From: Nitrospirota bacterium
GTDB taxonomy: Bacteria > Nitrospirota > Nitrospiria > Nitrospirales > UBA8639
Direction: 5' to 3'
Assembly: GCA_029865515.1 (NCBI GenBank)
Contig: JAOUGQ010000002.1
Coordinates: forward strand, 1 to 50,832
Length of the DNA stretch: 50,832 nt
The position numbers and the translations under genes were made by a program. Below are positions 18,176-28,865 of the stretch, in pieces; the stretch's first letter is position 1, and every line of letters starts with the position of its first letter. The notes below the pieces were generated by a model, which ran no database searches, was not told the origin of the DNA, and saw only the letters and a program-made list of their open reading frames with translations.

Positions 18176-19459
18176 ATGACCACACAGACCAGGCCAGGTC
18201 ATTGGCTCAGCAATTTCTTCATTCTCCTCGTCAGTCCCAAAATGCTGGTCATGCTGCTGACCGGGTTTTCTTCCGGCCTTCCCCTGCTGCTGACCGGTTC
18301 CACCCTCAAATTTTGGATGCGGGAAGAAGGTCTCGATTTAACGACAATCGGGTTTTTCGGATTAGTCGGTCTCCCCTACACCCTGAAATTTCTTTGGGCT
18401 CCAGTCATGGATCGCTTCGTTCCTTCTTTTTTGGGAAGACGCCGTGGGTGGATGCTCGGCACTCAGATTTCATTGATGCTCGCCATTGCATCCCTCGCCT
18501 TCACGCAACCGGCCGTCCATTTACCAACCATCGCCGCGCTGTGCCTGCTGGTTGCCTTTTTTAGTGCCAGCCAGGACATCGTGCTGGACGCGTATCGCCG
18601 GGAATCTCTCTCGGACGAGGAACTGGGCATTGGCTCCTCCATGTTTATTTATGGCTATCGCATGGGAATGCTGGCCGCTGGCGCTTTGGCCCTGTTCCTT
18701 GCTGATCAGGAAAGCCTTTCCTGGAATGCGGTCTATTTCATCATGGGCAGCATGATGGTTATTGGCATTCTTACGACCTGGTTTGCACCGGAACCGACGA
18801 TTCCAGCGCCACCCCCTGCTTCCTGGCAGGAAGCCATTACGGGTCCCTTTATGGACTTTTTTACCCGGCCGGGCTCTCTCATGATTCTGCTGTTTATTCT
18901 GCTGTATAAGGTCGGCGATAGCATGGCATCAGAAATGCTCTCCCCCTTCATGGTGGATCTTGGCGTCTCGAAAACCGACTACGCGGTAATCGTCAAAGTC
19001 TTTGGAATGATTGCATTGATTGCCGGGGGACTGATTGGGGGTCTGGTGGTCTATCGCCTGGGTATCGTGCCATCCCTGTTGATTTTGGGATTCTTGCAAA
19101 TGCTTTCAACAGCGGGATTTGTGATTCTCGCCTTTACCGGCAATCACCTCCCGACTCTCACGGCCGTCATCGCCTTTGAAACCATTTCGAGCGGGCTCGG
19201 ACAAACCGCGTTCGTCGCATTTATGGCCAGCCTCACCAACAAGCGATTTACCGCGACACAATATGCCTTGTTGACCAGCTTCATGGGAATTCCACGCGTC
19301 TTTGCCGGTTCCACTACCGGATTTCTGGCCACCTGGTTGGGGTGGGAGGGGTTTTTTATCCTCTGCACTCTGCTGGCCCTTCCCGGGCTACTGCTGATCG
19401 GGCGACTTCGACAATTATCACACAACCCCGCGACTCAAGCCGTCCCAACAAGCGCCTGA
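18176..19459 (+). CDS. AmpG-like MFS transporter
   Basis: About 12 TM; MLLTGFSSGLPLLLTGSTLKFWMREEGLDLTTIGFFGLVGLPYTLKFLWAPVMDR is AmpG-like. Confidence 0.88.
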   Translation: MTTQTRPGHWLSNFFILLVSPKMLVMLLTGFSSGLPLLLTGSTLKFWMREEGLDLTTIGFFGLVGLPYTLKFLWAPVMDRFVPSFLGRRRGWMLGTQISLMLAIASLAFTQPAVHLPTIAALCLLVAFFSASQDIVLDAYRRESLSDEELGIGSSMFIYGYRMGMLAAGALALFLADQESLSWNAVYFIMGSMMVIGILTTWFAPEPTIPAPPPASWQEAITGPFMDFFTRPGSLMILLFILLYKVGDSMASEMLSPFMVDLGVSKTDYAVIVKVFGMIALIAGGLIGGLVVYRLGIVPSLLILGFLQMLSTAGFVILAFTGNHLPTLTAVIAFETISSGLGQTAFVAFMASLTNKRFTATQYALLTSFMGIPRVFAGSTTGFLATWLGWEGFFILCTLLALPGLLLIGRLRQLSHNPATQAVPTSA

Positions 19460-19549
19460 AGTTTTCGGGATGCCCACACCAGGAAGTTTCCCTTATCTTG
19501 GGTTCATCGCCAGGAATGTAAAAAAATGAACCATCTACCTGCGGTAGAC

Positions 19550-19966
19550 TTAAAAAGGCCAGAACCAGAACCGAGGAGGGGCTGGGGGATCTTGAACAAA
19601 ATAATGGTCGAAGGTGCCATCCCCATTCATGGCAATGTGAAGCACATGCGTGACGCCTTCCCCCCGCCCTAAATGCATGGAGGGTACAACGGGAAGAAAA
19701 ATTCGAAAAATCCACCCAAAGTTCACGCGCATTGTTTTGGAATCGCCGTACCGGTATCGAAGAACCATTCCCTTGGTCATCTCATCAATTTCATCTGGAG
19801 CACCCAATGTCTGCACGATATCGTTGAGCAAGTCTTCTCCAGGATTGAGCCTCTGGAGGGTTTCGGAAGAGATTGGGGCATTGACGACAACCCTGCGAAA
19901 ATCACACCCGGCTCCCCATAGTGCGATCAATACCATCCCGATACAACAGTGCCAGATCTTTCCCAT
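19550..19966 (-). CDS. BamE/SmpA-like lipoprotein
   Basis: Lipobox-like ALWGAGC; LLNDIVQTLGAPDEIDEMTKGMVLRYRYGDSKT resembles the BamE/SmpA fold pattern. Confidence 0.6.
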   Translation of the reverse strand: MGKIWHCCIGMVLIALWGAGCDFRRVVVNAPISSETLQRLNPGEDLLNDIVQTLGAPDEIDEMTKGMVLRYRYGDSKTMRVNFGWIFRIFLPVVPSMHLGRGEGVTHVLHIAMNGDGTFDHYFVQDPPAPPRFWFWPF

Positions 19967-19976
19967 CAGTATAGGC

Positions 19977-20396
19977 TTATTCCCCAAACGGCCAGACTTG
20001 GAATTCCAAATTGCCGGTACGATTGCCAAACACCACTTCCTGAACAATTCCCTGGGAATTAAAAAAAACCCATAGGTTGTCACTCCCCACATTAAAACGG
20101 GAAAAAAATAACACCCAACCGAGTTTGCTATCGAAGCGACGGTAATGAAAAATGTCATAGCCGTTCGCTTCAACAACCTCATCGGGTGCTCCGAAGTGAA
20201 GGGCGACTTCCTGGCGTGTCGTTTTTCCTTTTTCCAGCGCCTTGATGCGTTCCTCTGAAAATGGTTCACCCACTTCTCCTCTCACAAAGGCACATCCCAT
20301 GAGTAGACCGGCTATCCCCAGCACCCCGATCCATCTGACTAAGGCACTCCCCCTCACAGCATAGGAGATCAAAAATGCCAAGTTGTTGTTTTTCAT
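19977..20396 (-). CDS. BamE/SmpA-like lipoprotein
   Basis: Lipobox IAGLLMGC; IKALEKGKTTRQEVALHFGAPDEVVEANGYDIFHYRRFDSK. Confidence 0.65.
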   Translation of the reverse strand: MKNNNLAFLISYAVRGSALVRWIGVLGIAGLLMGCAFVRGEVGEPFSEERIKALEKGKTTRQEVALHFGAPDEVVEANGYDIFHYRRFDSKLGWVLFFSRFNVGSDNLWVFFNSQGIVQEVVFGNRTGNLEFQVWPFGE

Positions 20397-20412
20397 ATCT
20401 TTCCTCCGCTGA

Positions 20413-21213
20413 TTACAGAGTTTTTGCTGGAAACCAAGGGATAAACGCACTTGTCTGGCGTTGGTAATGTCGATAATCATCCCCTCGATTGGCTAAAGCT
20501 TGCGCCTCCGCCCAAGGAACACCCGTAATCCATAATAATGAAACAATCATCAATCCTGGCCATATGACTGCCACCCACGAAAATGGTAACCCTATGGTCA
20601 TGGGAACATAGGCACACCAATGTACACTTTCAAAAAAGTAATTCGGGTGCCGGGAATATTGCCAGAGGCCGGTCCGTAATGTCTTTCCTTTATTGCTAGC
20701 CTTGGACCGGAATACTTCCAACTGACGATCTGCAAGGGCTTCCCCGCTTACCGCCAGTATAAAAATAGCTACTCCGACTCCATCCCACCATCGAAGACCC
20801 ACGTGAGGATGACTCATAATCCAGCATAACAACCCGGCAAAAAACACACAGGCAGGAACTTGCAAATGAAAATAGAGAAACATGCCGACCTGCTCCCGGC
20901 TTCCCAGAAGCTGCCGGAATTTTCGATAGCGAGCATCCTCGGCATGTCTCCAGATTCGATGAGACAATAGATGGCCGCCAAGTCGAAAGGCGTATATGCT
21001 CCCCATTCCCATGACGACCATCCGTCGGGTGATGTCGCCGTCGCTCGTTAGGCCGCATGCAAGGACCAGGATGAAGAATCCTCCACAGAATCCTACATCA
21101 GCCAGAGATGCGTTTTCGAATCGAAGATGTAGGAGCCACAACACCCCAAGCAGGCCCATCAACACAGAAACCCAAATCCAGAAGTTCAGCAGAGAAAGAA
21201 TTTCCCAGGGCAT
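20413..21213 (-). CDS. DUF1295 / steroid 5-alpha-reductase-like membrane protein
   Basis: Multi-TM; LRTGLWQYSRHPNYFFESVHWCAY motif typical of DUF1295. Confidence 0.85.
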   Translation of the reverse strand: MPWEILSLLNFWIWVSVLMGLLGVLWLLHLRFENASLADVGFCGGFFILVLACGLTSDGDITRRMVVMGMGSIYAFRLGGHLLSHRIWRHAEDARYRKFRQLLGSREQVGMFLYFHLQVPACVFFAGLLCWIMSHPHVGLRWWDGVGVAIFILAVSGEALADRQLEVFRSKASNKGKTLRTGLWQYSRHPNYFFESVHWCAYVPMTIGLPFSWVAVIWPGLMIVSLLWITGVPWAEAQALANRGDDYRHYQRQTSAFIPWFPAKTL

Positions 21214-21272
21214 ACGTTCTCCCGAAGGAGGCTGAGGTCCCACTGCAATGACAGTTACATAAATGAGTAAGG

Positions 21273-24233
21273 TTAATTGGCCGTCAAGGATAATGGGCTC
21301 CGAACCGTTCCCTCTCCCGTGACCGGGCTGAGATTGGTCTCGGTTAAAAAGACTCTGTCCCCTGGCACCCTCCCCTCTTGAATTAAAAACTCTCGAATGC
21401 CTTGGGCCCGTTGTTGAGCCAGGAGACGAAGCTGCTCGTCTTCCACCTGGAGCCCTTCAAGTAACTTGGCTTGCATCTGTTCCAGGGTGGGAAGACCGAG
21501 AGCCTTCCCTTCGGAGGATGGAGCAGGGGTTTGGGGTTGAGTTCCAAACTTTTCGACATACAACTCTGAAAGCAACCGTCCTTCCTCCTCTGGATTTAGT
21601 TCAATCTGTTCTACAGGCACTCCCTGCATCGTAGAAGAGGAGCTCTGGACAAATTTTCGCTTTTGAAGTTGTTTCCGCAGTTGTCCTGCAGCCAACGCTT
21701 GACGATCCACCAGGGGATGGGCGGCTCCGGTAATTTCCAGTCGCAATGCAGGCCTATCCTCTAGAGCTTTAGCAAGCGCACGAAGTTTTTCCTGTTCAGC
21801 CGAAGGCAATTGGGCATTCCCTGCCGGAAAGGCAATGTACTGCAAATCTTCTCCGCTGCCACCAACCAATCCTCCGACTATGGCAAAAGGAGAGGTCACA
21901 ATTTTCGTCAGGAGATTCCCCAAGGCGTTCCAGATAACCCCTCCATAACTGAAATCCGGATCGTCCAAATTGCCTCGAACCGGTAAATCAATGTCAATTC
22001 GCCCATTTCGATCCTTCATCAAGGCCAGGGCAAGGGGTATCGGCAACGACGTGGCATCCGGACTTTCCACCTTTTCGCCCATCGTGAGTTGGTCGATCAA
22101 CACTTTATTTTCCCCGACCAACGTCTTTTCGGAAATTTTATACGCCAGATCCAAGGAGAGCTTCCCTTTATTGATCGTATACCCCGCATATTTTCCCGAA
22201 TAAGGAGACACCGTCGTGAGATCAAGATTTTTAAAGATAAAGGTCAAATCCGTATAGGCATCTTCACTCAGCGGATTGATTTGCCCTGCAATCTTAAATG
22301 GTGCGTATTGATCCACCGTACCTTCTAAGGCAACATCGGCTTTTGCCAGTTGGTCTGAAGATAGCCCTTTTATCGTGCCAGTCAGCCTCTCAATTTGGGT
22401 GACCACATGGGGAGTAATCGATACGTCCGCAAAACGAGCCAGGAGATTGGTGATGTTGACGGAACCTATTTTGACCGGAGTGATTGGCTTTCCAGAGGTA
22501 TCCGCCTCTGAGGATTTCCCGCCTGGTGAAGCCTCTTCTTGAGACAAGGATCCGGGTGGTGAAAACAACCTCTTGAGATTTGTTCCTCCATCAGCATCAA
22601 TCGAAAACACGACAGCCGGATTCACCAGTTCAATTTCCTGCAGATTCACTGCCGTGGGTTCAACCTGAAGATCCATCTGCTTCAGTCCCAACGTATCCCA
22701 CGTAAGAAAAGGGTTGGTCTGCGTAGGATCTTCAAGTGCTAAGCGTGATACTCCTAATCCTCCCTGAAAAGTCACCATAGGTTGAGCCTTGGCTCCCCTT
22801 AGAAATTTCGTCTTTCCTTGAAGGGTGAGCGCGCCGCTTCCGACATTAAATTGCACATACGGGAAGACGTAGGGTTGAAAGGGCTTGAGGGCAATATCGG
22901 TCAGCGACAAATCCAGCTCAACGATCAGAGGGTCAATCTCGAGAGTCCCCTTTAATTGGGCCTTCCCGGTTTGGTTAATCTGAAACGAGAGATCGACAGG
23001 AAGCGGCTTATCCATAGCCAAGGACAGATTAGAGGTATGGAAATGAAGCATTTCCAATAGCAGTTTCACGGGGTCTTCGGGTTGGCGATCCTCAAAATCA
23101 ATGGTGAAGTTGTCCAGTAAAATATCCTTCATGACCACGTTCCAAGAATCGGTTGGCGTGGAAGAAGGTTCGGAATCTTTATCAGCGTGACTTTCGGTAT
23201 TCACTGGTGAAAACAGCGTTTGATAATTCACCACGCCATCTTTCCCGACCCATCCGGTGAAACGGGCATCGCGAGACTGTATCGAAGGGATGCGAACGTC
23301 CTGTTTGGCCACATCAACCGAGACATCATGGACTTCAAACAGCGGAATCGTGATTACCGGTTCCGCCGCCCCTTTTTCCTGAATCTGTAAATCGTGAACC
23401 GTCAGAGTACCTCCATCGACCAGCACAGCCACCCCCTGATCGGTTGCGCCTAATCGATAATGCCCTTTCACGTTCAACCGTCCTTGAGGAATCTGAAATC
23501 GAACCCGATCCTGTACATAGGTCCACAGTCTGGGCAATTGGTAATCTTTAAAAACCAAGCTGCCCTCGGACTGAAACGGCTCCAGGGTCACCGTTCCTTG
23601 CCAGGTAATGTTCTCACCTGACCTTCGCTCAGCCGTGAGAGTATAGGAATTTGCCTGACCTTTTTGCGTACTAAAATGTTCCAGCGTGATATTAATGGGG
23701 ACGATGTCCGCGACAAACGGAGTCGGATGAGAGGTGTCCCGAAACTCCACCATCCCTTGTTGAATCGAGATCTGTTCGATCAGAACCGGCAGCAAGCCCT
23801 CCGAATCTTTAGAAGGACCTTCAGGAAAAGCGGGTACCGTTTCTTCGGCTTGAGGGTCAGGGGCCGGTTGCAACTCCGCCAAATTCAACGATCCGTCGGG
23901 ACGAACAATTACCAATCCATACGGAAGCCCCAACCGAATTTCGGCAAAGGTGTAGGCTCGTTTCACCAAGGAGGCGCCCAGTTCGAAATCGATGAACAGT
24001 TCACCAAACCCGAGTAACGGAGAGCCATCCTGCTCCTGAATATCAAACCCTTCCACCTGTAGCTTGAACAGAAAGGGATTAAAACTGGCACCTTTGATCA
24101 AAACGGGCTGACCCAGTTGCTCGGAAAGCGCAGGAGGGAGTTGGGTGGTAATGGCCCACGGCACTACCCAAAATCCTACCAGGGTATACAGGACTAACAG
24201 CCCCAGAACAGTGAAGAGAAAAATTTTGACCAT
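21273..24233 (-). CDS. DUF748/AsmA-like large periplasmic protein
   Basis: N-terminal TM, 986 aa; repeated segments such as VEGFDIQEQDGSPLLGFGELFIDFE and LTFIFKNLDLTTVSPYSGKYAGYTINKGKLSLDLAYKI; C-terminal OmpA-like pattern. Confidence 0.8.
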   Translation of the reverse strand: MVKIFLFTVLGLLVLYTLVGFWVVPWAITTQLPPALSEQLGQPVLIKGASFNPFLFKLQVEGFDIQEQDGSPLLGFGELFIDFELGASLVKRAYTFAEIRLGLPYGLVIVRPDGSLNLAELQPAPDPQAEETVPAFPEGPSKDSEGLLPVLIEQISIQQGMVEFRDTSHPTPFVADIVPINITLEHFSTQKGQANSYTLTAERRSGENITWQGTVTLEPFQSEGSLVFKDYQLPRLWTYVQDRVRFQIPQGRLNVKGHYRLGATDQGVAVLVDGGTLTVHDLQIQEKGAAEPVITIPLFEVHDVSVDVAKQDVRIPSIQSRDARFTGWVGKDGVVNYQTLFSPVNTESHADKDSEPSSTPTDSWNVVMKDILLDNFTIDFEDRQPEDPVKLLLEMLHFHTSNLSLAMDKPLPVDLSFQINQTGKAQLKGTLEIDPLIVELDLSLTDIALKPFQPYVFPYVQFNVGSGALTLQGKTKFLRGAKAQPMVTFQGGLGVSRLALEDPTQTNPFLTWDTLGLKQMDLQVEPTAVNLQEIELVNPAVVFSIDADGGTNLKRLFSPPGSLSQEEASPGGKSSEADTSGKPITPVKIGSVNITNLLARFADVSITPHVVTQIERLTGTIKGLSSDQLAKADVALEGTVDQYAPFKIAGQINPLSEDAYTDLTFIFKNLDLTTVSPYSGKYAGYTINKGKLSLDLAYKISEKTLVGENKVLIDQLTMGEKVESPDATSLPIPLALALMKDRNGRIDIDLPVRGNLDDPDFSYGGVIWNALGNLLTKIVTSPFAIVGGLVGGSGEDLQYIAFPAGNAQLPSAEQEKLRALAKALEDRPALRLEITGAAHPLVDRQALAAGQLRKQLQKRKFVQSSSSTMQGVPVEQIELNPEEEGRLLSELYVEKFGTQPQTPAPSSEGKALGLPTLEQMQAKLLEGLQVEDEQLRLLAQQRAQGIREFLIQEGRVPGDRVFLTETNLSPVTGEGTVRSPLSLTAN

Positions 24234-24586
24234 TTTTATCCTGCACAGGGAACGCAGAAGGGAATTTCCTAAAGTTAGTCCATGCCAAATAAATCAAATT
24301 TACCAGCTAGATGGTTGCTCCATGATAATAGTCTGATTCAATCAGAGCTAGTCTCATACGACGATTCGTCGGCGCCCACTTCCACCTGATATGACCTGAC
24401 TTAAAAAGCGCTGGGCTTTATGCTGGATAGCCTAATTGCAAAGGTCCTGAAAATACTGACTTTCAGCGTGATTGCCCCCACGGCTTTGACACCCGGAAGG
24501 GTTTTTCTGTCTTGACAGGCCTGTAGCCTGTTCACTATTGTCTTGAGTTTGTTTAAAATGGTGTAAATTCCATTGGACCGCTTTTC

Positions 24587-25972
24587 ATGTTTACCACGCT
24601 GACAGAGAAAATCGAAAAAGTTTTCAAGCAGTTACGCGGCCAGGCCGTTCTAACTGAAGAGAACATTACCGACGCCTTGAAAGAGGTGCGTCTGGCTCTG
24701 CTGGAAGCCGACGTTAATTTTAAGATTGTTAAGGATTTTATTGATAAAGTTCGGGTGAAAGCCGTTGGGCAGGAAGTCCTGAAAAGTCTGACCCCCGCCC
24801 ATCAGGTCGTAAAAATCGTCTGGGAGGAGTTGCGAGACCTTCTAGGCCATGAACAAAGCTCCCTTCATCTCTCCTCCCAACCTCCCACCGTCATCATGAT
24901 GGTCGGATTGCAAGGTTCTGGAAAAACCACCACCACCGGCAAACTCGCCAATTATTTTAAATCTGAAGGCAAACGAGTCCTGCTAGTCGCTGCCGACCCT
25001 CGTCGCCCTGCCGCAGGAGATCAATTGGCGTCGTTAGGGACCGACCTGGATATTCAGGTTCATCGTGGAACAAACGAGGGACAACCCGGAGCCCAGGCCG
25101 TCCAAACCTGTCGGGATGGTGTAGCCCGTGGACGAGAACACGGGTATGACGTGGTGCTGCTTGATACCGGCGGACGATTGCATATCGACGAAGAATTGAT
25201 GCAGGAATTGGTCGATATCCAAACAGGAGTCCAGCCACAGGAAGTCTTATTGATCGCTGATTCTATGACCGGCCAGGAAGCCGTGGCTGTCGCTGAACGT
25301 TTTAATCAGACACTCGGTCTCACCGGCATCATTTTGACAAAAGTCGAGGGTGATGCCCGCGGTGGAGCAGTGTTGTCGATCCGGGCGGCGACAGGCAAAC
25401 CTATTAAATTCTTGGGCATCGGGGAAAAGCTGGATGCCTTAGAACCCTTTTATCCTGACCGGATGGCCTCCCGCATTTTGGGCATGGGCGATGTGCTGAC
25501 CCTGATTGAGAAAGCTCAGGAGAACTTTTCGCAAGAACAAGCCTTGGAATTGCAAAAAAAGGTTTCCAGTAATACCCTAACGTTGGAAGATTTTCGTGAT
25601 CAGATCAAACAGGTGAATAAATTGGGGTCGTTTGATCAGATTTTAGACATGCTCCCAGGAGGACAAAAAATTAAAACCATGATGGGCTCGGCTAGCGCTG
25701 GCAATGCCGCTGTGCCCGAAAAAGAAATGAAACGAGTTGTCGCCATTATCGATTCGATGACCCCGCGCGAAAGACGGGATCATACGATTCTCAACGGGAA
25801 TCGAAAAAAAAGGGTGGCAAAAGGAAGCGGAACTTCTGTTCCAGAGGTTAACCGGTTGATTAAGCAATTTTTGGATGCCCGACGGATGATGAAATCACTC
25901 GTCGGAGGGCAAATGGGAATGGGAAAAGGGAAAAAGCGACGAAAGCTGATCCGGGCGATTCATGCCCGGTAA
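24587..25972 (+). CDS. ffh: Signal recognition particle protein Ffh
   Basis: GLQGSGKTTTTGKLANYFK, DTGGRLHIDEELMQEL, LTKVEGDARGGAVLSI and a C-terminal M domain. Confidence 0.97.
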   Translation: MFTTLTEKIEKVFKQLRGQAVLTEENITDALKEVRLALLEADVNFKIVKDFIDKVRVKAVGQEVLKSLTPAHQVVKIVWEELRDLLGHEQSSLHLSSQPPTVIMMVGLQGSGKTTTTGKLANYFKSEGKRVLLVAADPRRPAAGDQLASLGTDLDIQVHRGTNEGQPGAQAVQTCRDGVARGREHGYDVVLLDTGGRLHIDEELMQELVDIQTGVQPQEVLLIADSMTGQEAVAVAERFNQTLGLTGIILTKVEGDARGGAVLSIRAATGKPIKFLGIGEKLDALEPFYPDRMASRILGMGDVLTLIEKAQENFSQEQALELQKKVSSNTLTLEDFRDQIKQVNKLGSFDQILDMLPGGQKIKTMMGSASAGNAAVPEKEMKRVVAIIDSMTPRERRDHTILNGNRKKRVAKGSGTSVPEVNRLIKQFLDARRMMKSLVGGQMGMGKGKKRRKLIRAIHAR

Positions 25973-26028
25973 CAGTGAAACCCTCCTTTCATTCGTTCAT
26001 TCATGTTTAACTATAGAGGAGATTGCCA

Positions 26029-26307
26029 GTGGCAGTACATTTGAGACTCACACGAATGGGCCGGCATAAACGGCCGTTTTATCGAGTAGTGGCGACCGAT
26101 GCCCGTATGCCGAGGGATGGTCGGTTTCTTGAGGTGATCGGGACCTACGACCCTCTCAAGGAAAGTGACAAGGCTTCGTTTAAAGAAGATCGGGTGTTGG
26201 ATTGGCTTCAGAGAGGGGCTCAACCCACTGATTCGGTCCGTGGATTATTACGAAAAACCGGCATTCTTAAAGCCTTTCGCGAATCCAAGCAATCCGCAGG
26301 AAAATAA
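26029..26307 (+). CDS. rpsP: 30S ribosomal protein S16
   Basis: VAVHLRLTRMGRHKRPFYRVVATDARMPRDGRFLEVIGTYDP; GTG at 26029 likely. Confidence 0.95.
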   Translation: MAVHLRLTRMGRHKRPFYRVVATDARMPRDGRFLEVIGTYDPLKESDKASFKEDRVLDWLQRGAQPTDSVRGLLRKTGILKAFRESKQSAGK

Positions 26308-26367
26308 TCTCCTGTTGCTGCTGTAAGGGAACGTGAGAGATTTTGCTCTGCCTCATCCTGCAAGAAG

Positions 26368-26940
26368 GTGTGGGGGATGCCGGGCATATTGGCCAACATG
26401 GGGATTCCTGAGCAAACGTGTTCGTCCATGGTGATTATTGGCCGAATTCTCAAACCATTCGGAGTTCGCGGTGAAGTCCGGGTTGAGTCGCTGACGGATG
26501 TTCCTGGACGGTTTGAAGGACTCCAGACCGTTTCCCTTGTTCTTCCAGATGGAGAGAAGGTGGAAACGATGGTGACTTCGGTTCGACAGATCAATCAGGG
26601 GGTTATTCTGGGATTTTCAGCGTTTTCGACGCCGGAAGCTGCTGCCCCGTACCGGGGAGCATGGATCCAGATTCCGGTGAGCCACAATCTTCCACGCGAC
26701 AAAGATACGTTTTATCAATTTGAACTCATCGGCCTCCAGGTGGAAGACTCAGATGGTCAAGTCATAGGAAATGTGGAAGAAGTGTTGGAATATCCCCAAC
26801 ATCATGTTCTTGTCATTCGAAACAAGGAACGGGAAGTAATGATCCCTGCAAGCAGGCGGACTATTGAAATAGTGGATTTAGACCGTAAGATCTTGCGGTT
26901 AACTTCGCGTGAATGGTGGGATATCACGTATGCGATGTGA
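26368..26940 (+). CDS. rimM: 16S rRNA processing protein RimM
   Basis: IIGRILKPFGVRGEVRVESLTD; PRC-barrel-like C-terminus; located between rpsP and trmD. True start may be internal. Confidence 0.92.
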   Translation: MWGMPGILANMGIPEQTCSSMVIIGRILKPFGVRGEVRVESLTDVPGRFEGLQTVSLVLPDGEKVETMVTSVRQINQGVILGFSAFSTPEAAAPYRGAWIQIPVSHNLPRDKDTFYQFELIGLQVEDSDGQVIGNVEEVLEYPQHHVLVIRNKEREVMIPASRRTIEIVDLDRKILRLTSREWWDITYAM

Positions 26941-27694
26941 CGTCCTGACACTGTTCCCTGAACTGATTCACTCTGTGGGCTCACAGAGCATAATGAAGCG
27001 CGCCCAGGATAAAGGCCTCCTGACGCTTCACGTCCATAACCTTCGAGACCACACAGATGATCCTCATCGAACCGCCGACGACACGCCCTATGGAGGCGGC
27101 GGGGGAATGGTCATGAAGGCCGGGCCGATTTTTCGAGCCATTGATAGCCTCGAACAAGACCTGGGTGAAATACGGATGATCATCCCCTCTCCACAGGGCA
27201 TTAGATTTTCTCATGGCCTGGCTCGTGACCTCAGCCAGGAGACTCGCCCTGTCGTGTTCATTTGTGGACACTATGAAGGGATCGACGAACGCGTCAGAAC
27301 CCATTTGCCGGTTGAAGAAATTTCCCTTGGGGATTATGTGCTGACAGGCGGTGAATTGCCGGCACTCGTGATGATTGATGCGGCCATGCGTCTCATTCCT
27401 GGAGTGTTGGGTGACCCACATTCCGCTCAACAGGAATCGTTTGTGGAATCCTTATTGGATTTTCCTCATTTCACCAAACCCTTTGAAATTCGAGGAATGT
27501 CCGTTCCCGACATTCTCATATCCGGGAACCATGAGGCGGTTCGCCGTTGGCGTCGAAAAGAATCGTTACGCCAGACTCTGCTGAAACGCCCGGACCTGTT
27601 AGATCGCCATACCTGGAGCAGTGAAGATCGTCAGTTATTGGAAGAAATTGAACAAAACTATACCTCGACGTCCGGTAGTACGACGAGACCTTGA
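26933..27694 (+). CDS. trmD: tRNA (guanine-N1)-methyltransferase TrmD
   Basis: MRCDVLTLFPELI, DDTPYGGGGGMVMKAGPI, YVLTGGELPALVMIDA. Confidence 0.96.
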   Translation, partial: RCDVLTLFPELIHSVGSQSIMKRAQDKGLLTLHVHNLRDHTDDPHRTADDTPYGGGGGMVMKAGPIFRAIDSLEQDLGEIRMIIPSPQGIRFSHGLARDLSQETRPVVFICGHYEGIDERVRTHLPVEEISLGDYVLTGGELPALVMIDAAMRLIPGVLGDPHSAQQESFVESLLDFPHFTKPFEIRGMSVPDILISGNHEAVRRWRRKESLRQTLLKRPDLLDRHTWSSEDRQLLEEIEQNYTSTSGSTTRP

Positions 27695-27709
27695 AGGAGG
27701 GAGACTCTC

Positions 27710-28171
27710 ATGAATCAGTTGGAGCGTTTAGAACAATCGTTGGCACAAGGAACCGTGCCGTTTTTTGAAATTGGTGACACCGTGAGAGTCAAAGTGCGCG
27801 TCGTCGAAGAACGACAATACGGGAAAAAGAAAGAAGAAGCGAAGGAACGGATTCAGGTATTTGAAGGCCTGGTCATCGCACGCAAAGGCCGCAAAGTTGC
27901 CGAAAATTTTACCGTTCGTAAAATTTCCTTTGGCGTGGGGGTCGAACGGATTTTTCCGCTTCATTCACCAAATCTTGCAGGCATCGAAGTCGTGAGAAAA
28001 GGGCAAGTACGACGCGCAAAGCTGTATTACCTTCGAGACAAAAAAGGCAAAGCCGCTAAAATTTCAGAACGAGAGTTTTCGCGAGTGGCCAAAACCGGCA
28101 AAAAGGCAGGGGCTACGGCTATTGAAGTTCCCTCTTCCGGTGAATCAGAAAACCCAGAAGAATCCGAATAA
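27710..28171 (+). CDS. rplS: 50S ribosomal protein L19 with extended C-terminus
   Basis: [64 protein letters not shown]. Confidence 0.95.
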   Translation: MNQLERLEQSLAQGTVPFFEIGDTVRVKVRVVEERQYGKKKEEAKERIQVFEGLVIARKGRKVAENFTVRKISFGVGVERIFPLHSPNLAGIEVVRKGQVRRAKLYYLRDKKGKAAKISEREFSRVAKTGKKAGATAIEVPSSGESENPEESE

Positions 28172-28244
28172 GGCAGGCAGAAGGCACGAGAAAGGTCTCA
28201 CCTTCCCCTGCATTCAGACTCTCCCTCATTTTCAAGCAAAGGGT

Positions 28245-28856
28245 ATGGGTCCTACAGACTTTTTTGAACAAGCGGCCCGAGCCCGTGGATTTCAGCGAAT
28301 TGGCGGGCTGGATGAAGCTGGCCGCGGCCCGTTGGCCGGGCCGGTGGTCGCAGCAATTGTGATCCTTCCCCGCCATTGGTCACCCGACCTTCTCGACGAT
28401 TCCAAGCTCCTGTCCGAACAACAACGCCAAACGTTGTATGAGGCTATTACCACCAGGGCTTTTGCGTGGGCCATTGGGGAGGCCTCAGAGCAGGAAATTG
28501 ACGAACTGAATATCCTGGGTGCCACACGATTAGCCGGTTGCCGCGCCATTGCACAGCTTCCCATCCCACCGGATTATCTCCTTCTTGATGCCCTAGACCT
28601 CCCTACCGTTTCCGTCCCTCAACGACCGATCATCAAAGGCGACCAACTCTCCCTGTCTATTGCTGCCGCATCCATCCTGGCCAAGGTGTCACGAGATCGT
28701 ATAATGAACACCTATCACGAGCGCTTTCCTCAGTATCAGTTTCATCTCCATAAGGGCTATCCCACACAGGAGCACCTCAGACGGTTACACCAGTTCGGGC
28801 CTTGTCCTGGCCATCGACGAAGTTTTCGGCCTGTGCAGGCCTGCCTGGATGCATGA
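28245..28856 (+). CDS. rnhB: Ribonuclease HII
   Basis: GGLDEAGRGPLAGPVVAA, DDSKLLSEQQR, SIAAASILAKVSRDRIM. Confidence 0.94.
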   Translation: MGPTDFFEQAARARGFQRIGGLDEAGRGPLAGPVVAAIVILPRHWSPDLLDDSKLLSEQQRQTLYEAITTRAFAWAIGEASEQEIDELNILGATRLAGCRAIAQLPIPPDYLLLDALDLPTVSVPQRPIIKGDQLSLSIAAASILAKVSRDRIMNTYHERFPQYQFHLHKGYPTQEHLRRLHQFGPCPGHRRSFRPVQACLDA

Positions 28857-28865
28857 TCGTTTGTA

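Noticed and set aside
24234-24586. Intergenic region before ffh as a possible SRP RNA (ffs) gene
   Set aside because: The conserved SRP RNA tetraloop/domain IV sequence was not seen.
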